Shown: positions 17,433-27,475, counted from the stretch's first letter. The stretch: 64,000 nt of DNA from Chryseobacterium tructae (GCF_030409875.1 NZ_JAUFQR010000002.1:86823-150822); one strand, 5' to 3'. Program-made: numbers and translations. Notes: a model not told the origin generated them from the sequence alone.

Positions 17433-17468
17433 AAAAAACTCCTTTCAAAATACTGAAAGGAGTTTTTT
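17433..17468. terminator. Bidirectional terminator
   Basis: Perfect 15-bp arms (AAAAAACTCCTTTCA and its complement) with a 6-nt loop; A-run on the left and T-run on the right serve both converging genes. Confidence 0.92.
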
Positions 17469-17495
17469 GCTTTAAAGGAAAATATTGTCTCTTAA

Positions 17496-19150
17496 TTATA
17501 ATTTAGTAAACTTCTCTAGAACTCGTCTTGAGCCTTCATTGATATTCATGATATATTGCCCAGTAGGAAGGTGAGAAATAATAATCCTCTCTCCGGAAGA
17601 AACTGTACTTTTTATCACTGATCGTCCTTGCATATTGATGATTTCAACCTCTAATTTTTTATCTTCAGTACTCTGAATCGCTATATAATTACTGGAAGGA
17701 TTAGGATATATTTTTACCTCAAGTGCAGGAAGTGCTTTAACAGAAACTGCAGATTTACCTTCCAACTGTAAAATGGCATTTCTCACATTTGGAAGTGGAC
17801 CTATTTTTTTATTAACATCAGTACCACCTTGTGGAATTCCCGTAGAAACCAAAAGGTTTTTCATAGCAGCCGGACTTAAATATTGCCCCTTAGTCTGACG
17901 GTAAAAAGATTGTATAAGTACTGCTGCAGAAGCTACTGTAGGAGTTGCAGAGCTTGTTCCACTGAAATAATTGTATGTTCTGTTGTTGTCATTATCATAC
18001 TTTGCATACGATCCATATCCTGCAGCCAAACACTGCTGCCCCATCCCTGTACGTCCACTCTGCTCCCATAAGTGCTGAAACTTTGTTTTGAATGTGTTGT
18101 GTTAGGAGTTCCGGCTCCTACAATGATGGCTCCACTGTTGCCTCTGGCTCTGTATGCTGCATAAAAAGGTTCATCAAGATCCTGATTTCCGTTTCCTGCT
18201 GCTGCAATGATGATGATTCCCGAATCTGTAGCTGCTTTTGTAAGATCCCAGATCACGCTATCATATTCAGCAGGACAATATTCACCGTTTTTTCCACCGG
18301 TCTGCATTTCATACAGGATAATATCTCCGGCTTGAGAAGCATTAATGGATCTGCTGACTGCTGAAGCTCTGTTATATCCAACGGTAGTCCATTCCATATA
18401 TCCTTTTATTTCTGAGGCATTGTAAACCGCACCCGTAAGCCCAATATTATCTTTTATAGATCCTAAAATGCTTACCACAGCAGTACCATGATCTCTATAA
18501 TTATTTCCTGATAATCCCGAGTTTGGAGAATATCCGGGCTCTAATTGGATAGAATTCTGATTGGTTAACATTTCATGAGTTTTATAGAAACCATATTCTA
18601 CATCACGAATACGAATATTTTGCCCGGTGATTCCTCTTGACCATGCATATTTTGCATTAATGCCCGGATTGTCATTCAAATAGGTTTGTACACTTTCCAG
18701 ATCCGGAGTGGTAACAAACATATTGACCAATGGTGGTTCAATAGGGGTGCTACTCATCACCGATACATATTCTATTTCAGGAAACTTTTCAAGGGTCTGA
18801 GTCAATCTTTGGAAAGTATCATCATTTTGAACAGGAACATTCGCTTTAAATATTCTTTTAAGCTTTTGAACAGATTCTCCAGAGTTTCCATTCATTTTGC
18901 TGTTTTCCATCATTTCATTAATTTTCTTATCACTGAAACCCAGATCATAAGTAAATGAAATTCCATTTTCTTTAACAAATCTTTCCAATTCAGCATTTTT
19001 TTCAAATGCATCTTTCTCTGAAGTGACACCTTTTGAAAAACATACATAGATCTGATCGTTTTGCTTGCTACTGCGATTTGAAAGCGATTGTCCAAATGAA
19101 AGGACGAAACAGAACATAAATACAATAAGGAGTTTAATTTTTGTTTTCAT
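17496..19150 (-). CDS. Subtilisin-like S8 serine protease with T9SS sorting domain, one apparent frameshift
   Basis: About 551 residues once one base is restored. Start at 19150 opens a signal peptide (MKTKIKLLIVFMFCFVLSFG). The S8 triad is visible: Asp in IRIRDVEYGF, His in NNYRDHGTAVVSIL, Ser in FSGTSSATPTVAS; the oxyanion Asn lies in IIAAAGNGNQD. A propeptide-like region precedes the triad. The C-terminus is a T9SS sorting domain (VKIYPNPSSNYIAIQS to EKFTKL). The frame breaks at the C4 run 18039-18042 (plus strand); adding one base joins VDVQGWG to QQCLAAGYGSYAKYDN. Expected to be a secreted peptidase. Its own frame otherwise runs off through 17933. Confidence 0.85.
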
Positions 19151-19289
19151 ATTATTTTTATTAAATGGTTGTGAATTGATTTGGATAATGTCAAAAATAA
19201 TAATAAAATGAAAACAAATCACGTTTTTGTGAATTTATTTTTCAATGAAATTATTCTGCTTTTAGATAAAGGAATTGTTCTGTTTTTTT

Positions 19290-19329
19290 ATAAAAAAATC
19301 CCCTTCAGTTTTGCTGAAAGGGATTTTAT
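19290..19329 (-). terminator. Intrinsic terminator
   Basis: AAAATCCCCTTCAG / CTGAAAGGGATTTT stem with one mismatch and a TTTTG loop; T-run on the minus strand fits the end of the gene that stops at 19353. Confidence 0.8.
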
Positions 19330-19352
19330 CATGTAAATAAAATGATGAATTC

Positions 19353-19952
19353 TTAACCTTCTTCAAATTGTTTTTCATTGATTTTATGATAAACAACCTG
19401 CTTTTTATTCATGATTTTATATTCAATTCCAATGCTGTCTTTATTGGCTTTAACAAATTTTGCCTCCTGAATAGGTGCTTGTTGCTCATCTGCCGGGATA
19501 TCAATCGAAGGCCGCTGCATAACCTTTTCTAAAACCTCAATATAGGGAGTTTTACTGATTCTTTTTTCAAGAATACCCTTCTGTTGGTAAACAGCAATTT
19601 GCACTTTAGATAATGCTCCGGGACGATGCCTTTCAATTCGATAATTGCCATCCAGCTGAATCCTCTGGTAGCTGTCAATCCTTGAAAAATAACTGAGAAG
19701 GGCAAAGAAAGGAATCATCATTGGCAGAATACTCAAAATAATTCCGGCTACCAAAAAGCCGAAATACACCTTAATTGCTTTTCTTTTCCAAAGTTTGATG
19801 ATAATGAAAACAGTCATCGCTAGCCAAAGCCAACCTATAATCTTATCCGGGTAATATCCGGCATAACTGTATTGATTAAAATTTAAAACAACTTCACTCA
19901 GGAAAATTAAAGTTATCACCAGATAGATGATCACTATATTTCTGTTTTTCAT
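19353..19952 (-). CDS. Membrane protein of unknown function
   Basis: 199 residues. Three hydrophobic segments occupy the first 90 residues (IVIIYLVITLIFLSEVVL, GWLWLAMTVFIIIKLW, YFGFLVAGIILSILPMMIPFF), followed by a soluble C-terminal domain of about 105 residues with YRIERHRPGALSKVQIAVYQ and a proline-containing PYIEVLEKVMQRP stretch. No family recognised. It begins 8 bp after the dtd stop on the same strand, so it is probably the second gene of a dtd operon. Confidence 0.7.
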   Translation of the reverse strand: MKNRNIVIIYLVITLIFLSEVVLNFNQYSYAGYYPDKIIGWLWLAMTVFIIIKLWKRKAIKVYFGFLVAGIILSILPMMIPFFALLSYFSRIDSYQRIQLDGNYRIERHRPGALSKVQIAVYQQKGILEKRISKTPYIEVLEKVMQRPSIDIPADEQQAPIQEAKFVKANKDSIGIEYKIMNKKQVVYHKINEKQFEEG

Positions 19953-19960
19953 TTGTTTAA

Positions 19961-20410
19961 TTAACTTTTTGTAATGGAATCCATAATGATGGTAACTGGC
20001 CCATCATTGATTAATGAAACCTTCATATCCGCTCCGAAAATGCCACTTTCAGTTTTAAGGCCGGACTTTGCCATTTCTTCTTTAAAATAATCAAATAATG
20101 GAATGGCCTTATCAGGTTTGGCTGCTTTAATGAAAGAAGGACGGTTGCCTTTTTTATAGTCTGCAATCAGGGTAAACTGGCTGATGCAAAGGAGTTCTCC
20201 GGAAATATCCTTTACCGAAAGATTGAGTTTATCATCTTCATCACCAAAGATTCTTAGATTCAGTATTTTTTGTACCAGCCAATCTGCATCTGCTTTCTCA
20301 TCATTCTCATCAATGCCTACCAGCAGCATGAGCCCTTTTTCTATCTCCCCAACGATCTTTCCGTCTACTTTTACACTGGCTTCAGAGACTCTTTGTATAA
20401 CGATCTTCAT
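19961..20410 (-). CDS. dtd: D-aminoacyl-tRNA deacylase
   Basis: 149 residues, the normal length. DTD releases D-amino acids (and glycine from tRNA-Ala) from mischarged tRNA. The two signature loops are present: SQFTL (77-81) and NDGPVT (135-140), the latter carrying the cross-subunit Gly-cisPro motif in its usual NxGPVT form. The N-terminus MKIVIQRVSEASVKVDG is canonical, which fixes the start. It is followed after 8 bp by a membrane-protein gene. Confidence 0.97.
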   Translation of the reverse strand: MKIVIQRVSEASVKVDGKIVGEIEKGLMLLVGIDENDEKADADWLVQKILNLRIFGDEDDKLNLSVKDISGELLCISQFTLIADYKKGNRPSFIKAAKPDKAIPLFDYFKEEMAKSGLKTESGIFGADMKVSLINDGPVTIIMDSITKS

Positions 20411-20501
20411 TTTTATTTTATTTTTTGTCTTCTGGTATTTTTCTTAGGAAGACATTTCTTCTTCAATATAATATTTTTAATAATGACTTAAAGAACCGGA
20501 C

Positions 20502-20975
20502 TTAAAAAACCGGACTTAAAAAAACACTCTCATAAGTCTCTAAGGCGCGTTTCGTTTTTAGTGCTCTCATCTTTTGCTTACGTTCATCCTCAATTGGCAT
20601 TTTTTCACCTAGAAATCCTGTATCATATTTATTAACTCCAGATAGATATAATCCTTTGCGAATGCCATTGATCAACGTTTTGCAATACTGACTTTTATAA
20701 GTGCTTTCTTCTGTATTATCATAGTTACTAACAATTGATGCGGGATCTTCATAATACATTTTTGCTTCTTCAAACTCCCAGAACAGCATCATAGCCAATC
20801 CCAGGTCGCATTGATTATGTTTTACAACTTCAAGAGGAATCACAAAACCATCATCCCAATTGTAATGGCTCATCAGTTCCCAAAGTAGTAAAGGGTCTTC
20901 AATCTTGTGGAGCAACTTTAAACGGGTATTCAAAGTTTCTTCCTCATAGATAATTTGATGTACTAACGGATTCAT
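20502..20975 (-). CDS. DUF4274 domain protein
   Basis: 157 residues, soluble. The family pattern is visible: LWELMSHYNWDDGFVIPLEVV, then HNQCDLGLAMMLFWEFEEA, typical of DUF4274. A lysine/arginine-rich stretch (DERKQKMRALKTKRALETYE) closes the protein. DUF4274 proteins are frequent in polymorphic-toxin immunity clusters, but no toxin gene lies here, so a role is not assigned. It is 91 bp upstream of dtd on the same strand. Confidence 0.78.
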   Translation of the reverse strand: MNPLVHQIIYEEETLNTRLKLLHKIEDPLLLWELMSHYNWDDGFVIPLEVVKHNQCDLGLAMMLFWEFEEAKMYYEDPASIVSNYDNTEESTYKSQYCKTLINGIRKGLYLSGVNKYDTGFLGEKMPIEDERKQKMRALKTKRALETYESVFLSPVF

Positions 20976-21046
20976 TATTTTACTGCTATAGTTTATTATG
21001 GACAGCTATTTATAATTTCTGTATGGGTAAATATAAAAGACTTTTT

Positions 21047-21498
21047 CTAGTAATAGATATTTAAAGTCTTGCTTCCAGCATCATAATTACAAATATATGT
21101 TTTTGGAGGAAGTGATGTTTTTCCTCCTGCCTCTGGTGTCCCATTTAACATCCATCTGGTCTTGTCTTTTGGGCAAACGATGGCAGTAGTACCCTGTACT
21201 TCAAGTGTGGTGTCATTATCTGGGCATAAGTGTGGTGCATTTCTATCAAATGCCTTGAATCCCGATGCCGTATTTACAACAATAAGACCCCTTGTTCCAG
21301 ATTGTTGTTCGTTAACATAAATCCAGCCATTGCCGTTTGTAAGATTATAGTAGGCGGGAAGGTTCAAATTTAAAGTTACGCCGATAGGAACATTAGGAAA
21401 CAGTTCACAGTATCTTCTCTTCTTCCGCATGAGTTTATAGTTAAAATACTGAAAATCAGTAAAATGAAAATAGATAGTATCGAAAAAGTTTTTTTCAT
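21047..21498 (-). CDS. Lipoprotein with a Rieske-like fold lacking the cluster ligands, one apparent frameshift
   Basis: About 150 residues if one base is restored at the A3 run 21398-21400 (plus strand). The upstream frame begins at 21498 with a lipoprotein signal (MKKTFSILSIFILLIFSILT, then NSCGRRED) and joins CFPNVPIGVTLNLNLPAYYN. Without repair the gene would start at the ATG at 21430 and lose its signal peptide. The body resembles flavobacterial Rieske-domain lipoproteins (GLIVVNTASGFKAFDRNAPHL, then VQGTTAIVCPKDKTRWMLNG), but the CxH and CxxH iron ligands are not present. It therefore probably does not bind a 2Fe-2S cluster. Function unknown. Confidence 0.65.
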
Positions 21499-21515
21499 TT
21501 CAATTTAAATTTTTA

Positions 21516-21523
21516 TATATTTG
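21516..21523 (+). promoter_or_regulatory. -7 promoter box for greA
   Basis: TATATTTG, a full match to TAnnTTTG, about 85 bp before the greA start. A weak hairpin (TCCG at 21558-21561 with CGGA at 21570-21573) followed by a T7 tract lies in the leader and could act as an attenuator. Confidence 0.55.
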
Positions 21524-21608
21524 TAAAAATTAAACGATTATAACACGTAAAACATTGTCCGGCAAATGTCGGATTATTTTTTTATACTAAAACTAAATTT
21601 TGAAAATT

Positions 21609-22079
21609 ATGGCAAGCTATGTAACAAAGGAGGGCCTTGAGAAAATGAAAGCTGAGCTGGAACAGTTGGAAACTGTGGAAAGACCAAAAATTACTCAGCA
21701 GATCGCAGAAGCTAGAGACAAAGGAGATTTGTCTGAAAATGCAGAATATGATGCGGCTAAAGAGGCTCAGGGGATGCTTGAAATGAGAATTTCTAAGCTG
21801 AAAGACGTTATCTCAACTTCTAAAATTATAGACGAAAGCCAATTAGATACTTCAAAAGTTTCTATCTTAACTACAGTGAAGCTTAAGAATAATGCAACGA
21901 AGCAGGAACAGGTATTTACATTGGTACCAGATAACGAAAGCGACCTTAAATCAGGAAAGATTTCTGTAAATACTCCTATCGCTAAGGGGCTACTAGGTAA
22001 AGTTAAAGGTGAAACCGCTGAAATTACTTTACCGAACGGAAACAAACTTTCTTTTGAAGTATTAGACATTTCTCTATAG
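21609..22079 (+). CDS. greA: Transcription elongation factor GreA
   Basis: 156 residues from the ATG at 21609, giving the canonical MASYVTKEGLEKMKAELEQL; the ATG three codons earlier is less likely. GreA rescues backtracked RNA polymerase by stimulating transcript cleavage. Seen: the N-terminal coiled coil with the conserved acidic tip (ARDKGDLSENAEYDAAKEAQG), and the C-terminal FKBP-like domain (SVNTPIAKGLLGKVKGE, LPNGNKLSFEVLDI). Complete and of normal length. A HIT-family gene follows 58 bp downstream. Confidence 0.97.
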   Translation: MASYVTKEGLEKMKAELEQLETVERPKITQQIAEARDKGDLSENAEYDAAKEAQGMLEMRISKLKDVISTSKIIDESQLDTSKVSILTTVKLKNNATKQEQVFTLVPDNESDLKSGKISVNTPIAKGLLGKVKGETAEITLPNGNKLSFEVLDISL

Positions 22080-22137
22080 TCTGATACCCTCTTTCATTTC
22101 TAAACTTCTAGTATTTTAATCTCTAACTTTTATAAAA

Positions 22138-22527
22138 ATGAGCACTATATTCACAAAAATCATCAACGGAGAAATTCCCTCATATAAAATTGCAGAGGAT
22201 GAAAACTTTATTGCATTCCTCGACGCAATGCCTTTGGTGAAAGGACATACTTTGGTAGTTCCTAAAAAAGAAGTGGATTTGATTTTTGATCTTGAAAGTG
22301 AAGAATACAAAAACCTTTGGGGATTTGCCCAAGAGGTAGCGAAGAAGATCAAAACTGCAATTCCATGTGTAAGAGTAGGAGTGGCGGTTGTAGGACTTGA
22401 AGTTCCTCATGCACACATTCATCTTATTCCTTTAAATAAAATGGAAGACATGAATTTCAGAAATGAAAGACTAAAATTAACGAACGAAGAATATACAGAG
22501 ATTCAAAACTCAATTATTAATTCTTAA
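22138..22527 (+). CDS. HIT family nucleotide-binding protein
   Basis: 129 residues. The start STIFTKIINGEIPSYKIAED and the histidine triad PHAHIHLIP near residue 90 identify a HIT/HINT hydrolase, which cleaves purine nucleoside phosphoramidates or AMP-lysine adducts; cellular targets are poorly known. The greA-HIT pair is a common neighbourhood in flavobacteria and both genes are probably on one transcript, ended by the strong terminator at 22534. Confidence 0.93.
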   Translation: MSTIFTKIINGEIPSYKIAEDENFIAFLDAMPLVKGHTLVVPKKEVDLIFDLESEEYKNLWGFAQEVAKKIKTAIPCVRVGVAVVGLEVPHAHIHLIPLNKMEDMNFRNERLKLTNEEYTEIQNSIINS

Positions 22528-22533
22528 CAAACA

Positions 22534-22567
22534 GAAAATCGTAAAAAAGTAATTTTTTACGATTTTC
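22534..22567. terminator. Strong terminator, perfect 15-bp stem
   Basis: GAAAATCGTAAAAAA and its exact complement around a GTAA loop, then TTT. The A/T runs make it usable on both strands. Confidence 0.9.
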
Positions 22568-22594
22568 TTTAACATATACATATATTATTATAAT

Positions 22595-23782
22595 ATGAAT
22601 CCAAACCAATGTTCTTTCTGCGGAAGAAAAAGAAATGAAGTACAGATGCTGATTTCTGGGCAGAACGGTTTTATTTGTGAAAATTGTATAGAGCAAGCAC
22701 ACGTTATAGTAAAAGACAGTGCTTCTAAGTCAGAACATTCACCTGCAAATAATATGGAAGATCTTAAAAAGCCAAAAGAGATCAAAGTATTTCTTGATCA
22801 GTACGTAATCGGACAGGATCAGGCTAAAAAACAGCTTTCCGTTGCGGTGTACAACCATTATAAAAGATTACTTCATGCTCAGGACGAAAACAGAGAAGTA
22901 GAGCTCGAGAAGTCAAATATTATTATGATAGGGGAGACCGGTACAGGAAAAACCCTATTGGCAAAAACCATTGCAAGAGAACTTAATGTTCCTTTCTGTA
23001 TTGTAGATGCTACTATTTTAACAGAAGCAGGATATGTAGGGGAAGATGTTGAAAGTATTCTTTCAAGACTCTTGATGGTAGCAGACTATGATGTGGAAAA
23101 AGCTGAAAAAGGAATTGTCTTTATTGATGAGATCGATAAGATTGCAAGAAAATCAGACAATCCAAGTATTACAAGAGACGTATCCGGTGAAGGAGTACAA
23201 CAGGGATTATTAAAGCTGTTGGAGGGAAGTATTGTAAATGTACCCCCACAAGGAGGAAGAAAGCACCCTGATCAGAAGTATATTCAGGTGAATACTCAAA
23301 ATATTCTGTTTATTGCAGGAGGAGCTTTTGATGGAATCAAAGAAATCATCGAAAGAAGAATGAATAAGCAGGCTATTGGTTTCAGTTCTGAAAAAATCAA
23401 TAAGACTGATGAAGAGGAATATGTATTAACAAATATTAATGCAATCGATTTGAGATCTTTCGGATTAATTCCCGAACTTTTAGGAAGATTTCCAATCATC
23501 ACTTATCTCGATAAACTCACAAAAGAGACGTTAGTAAGAATTATGAAAGAGCCTAAAAATTCAATTGTGAACCAATTTGTGGAGCTTTTCAAAATGGATG
23601 GCACGGATTTGGTAATTACAGACGGTGCAATCGAAAAAATTGTAGAGGAAACGATCGAAAAAGGATTAGGAGCGAGAGGTCTGAGAGGGACTACAGAGAA
23701 GGTCTTGGAAGACTATATGTTTTCAATCGGAGAGGAGAAAAAGATTGTATTAACGGAAGATAATATTTTGATTAATAGATAA
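22595..23782 (+). CDS. clpX: ATP-dependent protease specificity subunit ClpX
   Basis: 395 residues. ClpX unfolds substrates and feeds them to ClpP. The N-terminal zinc-binding domain has C6, C9, C28 and C31 (CSFC and CENC). The AAA+ core shows Walker A GETGTGKT (about 111-118), Walker B FIDEIDKIARKSD, the pore loop region EAGYVGEDVESIL, sensor residues, and the C-terminal GLGARGLRG sensor-2 motif. The Walker A has Glu where Pro is common (GPTG), which is unusual but does not touch the catalytic Lys. Complete gene. Confidence 0.97.
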   Translation: MNPNQCSFCGRKRNEVQMLISGQNGFICENCIEQAHVIVKDSASKSEHSPANNMEDLKKPKEIKVFLDQYVIGQDQAKKQLSVAVYNHYKRLLHAQDENREVELEKSNIIMIGETGTGKTLLAKTIARELNVPFCIVDATILTEAGYVGEDVESILSRLLMVADYDVEKAEKGIVFIDEIDKIARKSDNPSITRDVSGEGVQQGLLKLLEGSIVNVPPQGGRKHPDQKYIQVNTQNILFIAGGAFDGIKEIIERRMNKQAIGFSSEKINKTDEEEYVLTNINAIDLRSFGLIPELLGRFPIITYLDKLTKETLVRIMKEPKNSIVNQFVELFKMDGTDLVITDGAIEKIVEETIEKGLGARGLRGTTEKVLEDYMFSIGEEKKIVLTEDNILINR

Positions 23783-23813
23783 AAAAAAGTTTTTTTTTTA
23801 AAGAAAAAAATAA

Positions 23814-23821
23814 TACCTTTG
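23814..23821 (+). promoter_or_regulatory. -7 promoter box of the T9SS protein gene
   Basis: TACCTTTG fits TAnnTTTG exactly, 38 bp before the ATG at 23860, preceded by long A and T runs. Confidence 0.6.
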
Positions 23822-23859
23822 CGGGTGAAGATTGTATTAACACACAAATAATTTATACA

Positions 23860-25844
23860 ATGAGAAAAAGTTTATTTGCTATAGGTCTTTTAGCAATCAG
23901 TTATTCTGTTCAGGCGCAGATATTATGTCACGTAGACACTGGTGCTAATATGTATGTGAGCGAAGGCACCCTAGTGTATAGTGGTGGCGGTGTACAGACA
24001 AAAGATACTGGTGTTCTGGATGTACATGGAAATGTCATGATTGTAGGATCAGGTACAGATGCTTTTAAAACAATTGATGCATTAGGTGCAGATAAAACCA
24101 CTAGTGGAGATAATATTGTTTTAAGGCTAAATACCCCTGCTACTTATGCCGCTTCTACGTACGGTCAATTGTACATTAATGGACTCACTCAGTCCAACAT
24201 TACAGGTATTGTAACTAAAGAATACCTGACAGACAAACAAGGTAACGGCAATTATTTCCAACAAATTGCACTTCCCTTCTACGGTAAAGCTTACAGTTCA
24301 TTATCAACTGAATTAGGAAAAACATTCGGTACTGTAAGAAATATTCAGAATCCTGGTAATATAAACAATGATCTTATTTTGCAATGGAATAATACCCAGG
24401 CTAAATCTGATCATATTACTGATTTGTCAAGCACAACCAGTAATGGCCCGGCTTATTATATGTTAGGTTCTAGAAATAACAACCTAAATCTTAATACGCC
24501 TGTTTCAGGTTCAGTGAATAAGATAAGCGGTAGACCATATGCTACCTTTGCTGCTGTGAATTTACAAAATGGAGGAAATATATATTTCGGTCCTGGCGGT
24601 AACGCAGCAAACAGTTACGGTGAAGCTTATAACTCTTATCTTCAGGATCAGTTTGATCTTCCTAACGGAGAATGGAATCCAACTTATGGTAAAAATATTT
24701 ACCAGTTTGGTAACCCGTTCCTGACAAACCTGGATCTTTCTAAGATTGGTTATATTGAAAACGGAACGATTACTGACGGTAATAATGTTTCCAATATCAT
24801 GGGGATTGAGTATACATCCGGTTCAGTGGTAACGCAGCCTAATGGGTATACTTTTACGACGGGTGCATTAAAGCAGACTTTTAATTTAGATGGAACTCCT
24901 GTTGGAGATATTGGATTAATTATCAAACCAATGCAGCCATTTATTATTAAGCTTAGAGATAATAGTGCTCAAACTTTGGATTTCAGTACCCTTAGAAGAT
25001 TTAAGGATGTAGTGAGAGCAAATGGGACAGACTATAATGTAAATGCAGCTAAAACAGCTGGAAAAGCTAATAAAATTGCTGGATTAAGTGTTAAGCAATT
25101 AGGTGTTATTGGTCTTGATGCTAATGGCAATGAGCTTGGAAGAGCTTATTATGTAGTTTCTGCTACAGCCACTACAGGTCACCAGAATTCTATTGCCACT
25201 ACGGTACAGGCTGCAGCTAGCAGCAGTAACCTTATTGGTACTTTTGAAGAGTTAACAACTGGAGGTTATGATCCGAATTATAATGCAAAATATTGGCTAT
25301 ATATCAACGAAGCTAATGAAAAAGATTTCTTAGGAAAAGATTTATTACTTTGGAATTTTGATTTTAGCAAACCGGATAAAAAAATAGTTTCTTATAAATT
25401 TGAAATCAGAGAGAATGCAGAAATGGTTCCTGCTGGAACACACAAGTTGTCTTCAGGAGTAGGATTTTTCTATAAAGCGTCTAATGGTTCTGTACAAGAA
25501 GCAAAACAAGGAGATGTAATTCCTGTAAGCTCTAAATCTTATAATTTATATTATGGAGAGCCTAATAAAGGAACTCTTGCAACTAAGGAAACTGCTACTA
25601 CGCTTTCCAGAACAACAGTTGTATACAATCCTGCAATCAGTAATTATATAGTTAGATTCGACCCAGATTGGAAAAAGCAGATATTGAGGTTTATGATATG
25701 AGTGGTAAACTTATCATCTCTAAGAAAACTGTTGATACATCTAAGGATTTCGTAATTGAACTTGATGGTTCCGTTAAGAGTTCTTACATTGTAAAAGTTG
25801 TTTCGGATAAAGGAGTAATAGTTAACACCAAAATCTTAAAATAA
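23860..25844 (+). CDS. Large secreted T9SS protein, one apparent frameshift
   Basis: About 661 residues. The N-terminus is a signal peptide (MRKSLFAIGLLAISYSVQAQ). The body is Gly/Asn/Thr-rich with beta-structure repeats, including LYINGLTQSNITGIVTKEYL and a FYGKAYSSL segment often seen in flavobacterial surface proteins. As it stands the frame ends at 25701 just before a sorting domain. Restoring one A in the A5 run 25672-25676 joins FDPDWKK to ADIEVYDMSGKLIISKK and continues to TKILK at 25844, a typical T9SS tail. The real protein is therefore probably intact and exported by SprA. The short membrane-protein gene downstream begins 8 bp later. Confidence 0.82.
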
Positions 25845-25852
25845 AAATTAAT

Positions 25853-26077
25853 ATGAAAACTATAAATAAACTAGTATTTGCATTGTTTTTCTTTACCACA
25901 ATATTGGTAAGTGCGGATCCTGATGATATGCCGGTTCCCGGAGGTGGAGGAACAGGAGGTCACGGTACGGGAGGAGCTCCATCAGCACCAATTGATATGT
26001 ATGTATATTTACTGGCTGTGGTAGCTGTTGCGTTCATCGCATTTTATACTAAGAAGTATAAAAATATAAAAGCATAA
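25853..26077 (+). CDS. Small signal-peptide protein with Gly-rich linker and C-terminal membrane anchor
   Basis: 74 residues. A signal peptide (MKTINKLVFALFFFTTILVS) is followed by the PVPGGGGTGGHGTGGAPSAP linker and one C-terminal hydrophobic segment (MYVYLLAVVAVAFIAFYT) with a basic tail. Such genes commonly follow large T9SS protein genes in Chryseobacterium. It lies 8 bp behind the T9SS gene and is probably co-transcribed. Role unknown. Confidence 0.72.
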   Translation: MKTINKLVFALFFFTTILVSADPDDMPVPGGGGTGGHGTGGAPSAPIDMYVYLLAVVAVAFIAFYTKKYKNIKA

Positions 26078-26097
26078 AATTTTATTAAAATAATAAG

Positions 26098-26127
26098 AAA
26101 CTCTCTGATTAATCAGAGAGTTTTTTT
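26098..26127 (+). terminator. Intrinsic terminator
   Basis: AAACTCTCTGATT / AATCAGAGAGTTT is a perfect 26-bp palindrome followed by a T7 run. Confidence 0.9.
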
Positions 26128-26138
26128 ATTTTTACTCA

Positions 26139-27431
26139 ATGAAAAAGATTTATACATTATCTGCGGTTTTAGCTGCATTTGCGCTGCAGGCTCAGTTTAC
26201 AGTTACAGTTCAGACTCCAGCAGATTTTAAAGATAAGGATGCTATTCTATATACATTAAATGGTTCAAAAGACATTATTGTTACCAAAGAACAAAGTAAG
26301 AATAATACTTGGACGTTTAAATATCCAAATAACTATATGGGGATGATGAAGATTTACTTCCCTACAACCAACAATACAGTAAGCTTTATTTCTGAAAATA
26401 AGAATGTCAATTTCAAACTGGATATCCAGAATAATAAAGTGAAGGATGTTGTTTATCTGGATGAAGCCAATGAGCTGATGAGTAAACAACAGGAAGGTTC
26501 TCAAAAGAAAGAACTTATTTTACCTGCTTTAGCTCAGATTAAAGAATATTATAAAGACAATACAGACTTTGGAAAAGCTTTGAAAACAGAAATTGACAGG
26601 CTTTCCGGTACCGCTAGTTCTATTGATGCGGCAAAACATCCGTTTATTTCTTATTACAATACTAATTATAGCAAGTTTCTTGGAAACTCTGCAGAAGGTG
26701 CCAAAAAGGTTGATCAGGATGAGATCATCAATTTCCTTGATAAGTCTAATGATATGCTTGAAAGTTCATCGTTGCTAAGACCAGTATTGGTGTCTTATTT
26801 GAACTCCGGAGGTAATACGAATGTTGGAGGCTCAGTAGATAAGCTTTTAGAGCGTTTAAAGGTAGAAACACCAAGAGGGCAGACTGTATTATCTGAGCTT
26901 ATCGATATTTTTGATGTTTACCAGATGGATGAGTTTAAAAGCAAATATCTTGGTATGGCTAAGAACCTTAAATGTACCATTAACGATAGATTGGCCTCTA
27001 CATTGAAATCTAATGCGAATGTGGAAATGGGAGCTTTGTTCCCTAACTATAAGTTCCAGTCAGCAACAAATACTACGGCTAAATCTCTTCACGATGTGAA
27101 AGCTGATAAGAAGGTTATTGTGTTCTGGTCATCTACCTGCTCACACTGTGAAAGTGAACTTCCGAAGCTATTGGAGAAATACAATGATTTAAAAGCAAAA
27201 AATATTCAGGTTATTGCCTTATCTCTTGATGTGGATAAAGACTCTTATTCTAAAAAGATTGCTGCCTTCCCATGGATCAATGATTCAGAATTGAGAGGAT
27301 GGAATAGTAGCTACGTGGATACATATAATGTACATGCAACTCCAACGTATTTTATTTTAGATGCTAATAACAAGATAATCAACAAACCAGATCATGTTGG
27401 GAATGTTTTAGAATATTTTATGTTAAAATAA
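26139..27431 (+). CDS. TlpA-like thioredoxin-fold protein, periplasmic
   Basis: 430 residues. A signal peptide (MKKIYTLSAVLAAFALQAQF) is followed by a 270-residue N-terminal region with a beta-rich first part and a helical middle, then a thioredoxin domain: KKVIVFWSSTCSHCESELPK holds the CxxC redox centre (Cys-Ser-His-Cys), and HATPTYFILDANNKII carries the cis-Pro region. This is the TlpA/ResA branch that reduces or exchanges disulfides in envelope proteins. The N-terminal region is larger than in minimal TlpA, as often in Bacteroidota. It is followed by the tRNA-Met genes. Confidence 0.88.
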   Translation: MKKIYTLSAVLAAFALQAQFTVTVQTPADFKDKDAILYTLNGSKDIIVTKEQSKNNTWTFKYPNNYMGMMKIYFPTTNNTVSFISENKNVNFKLDIQNNKVKDVVYLDEANELMSKQQEGSQKKELILPALAQIKEYYKDNTDFGKALKTEIDRLSGTASSIDAAKHPFISYYNTNYSKFLGNSAEGAKKVDQDEIINFLDKSNDMLESSSLLRPVLVSYLNSGGNTNVGGSVDKLLERLKVETPRGQTVLSELIDIFDVYQMDEFKSKYLGMAKNLKCTINDRLASTLKSNANVEMGALFPNYKFQSATNTTAKSLHDVKADKKVIVFWSSTCSHCESELPKLLEKYNDLKAKNIQVIALSLDVDKDSYSKKIAAFPWINDSELRGWNSSYVDTYNVHATPTYFILDANNKIINKPDHVGNVLEYFMLK

Positions 27432-27432
27432 T

Positions 27433-27463
27433 TTTGGAGGTAAAGAATATTTTTCTATATTTG
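27433..27463 (+). promoter_or_regulatory. Promoter of the first tRNA-Met gene
   Basis: TTTG at 27433-27436, 19 bp spacer, -7 box TATATTTG at 27456-27463. This is a textbook Bacteroidota promoter; the tRNA starts 12 bp after the -7 box. Confidence 0.8.
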
Positions 27464-27475
27464 CACCACCAAAAC

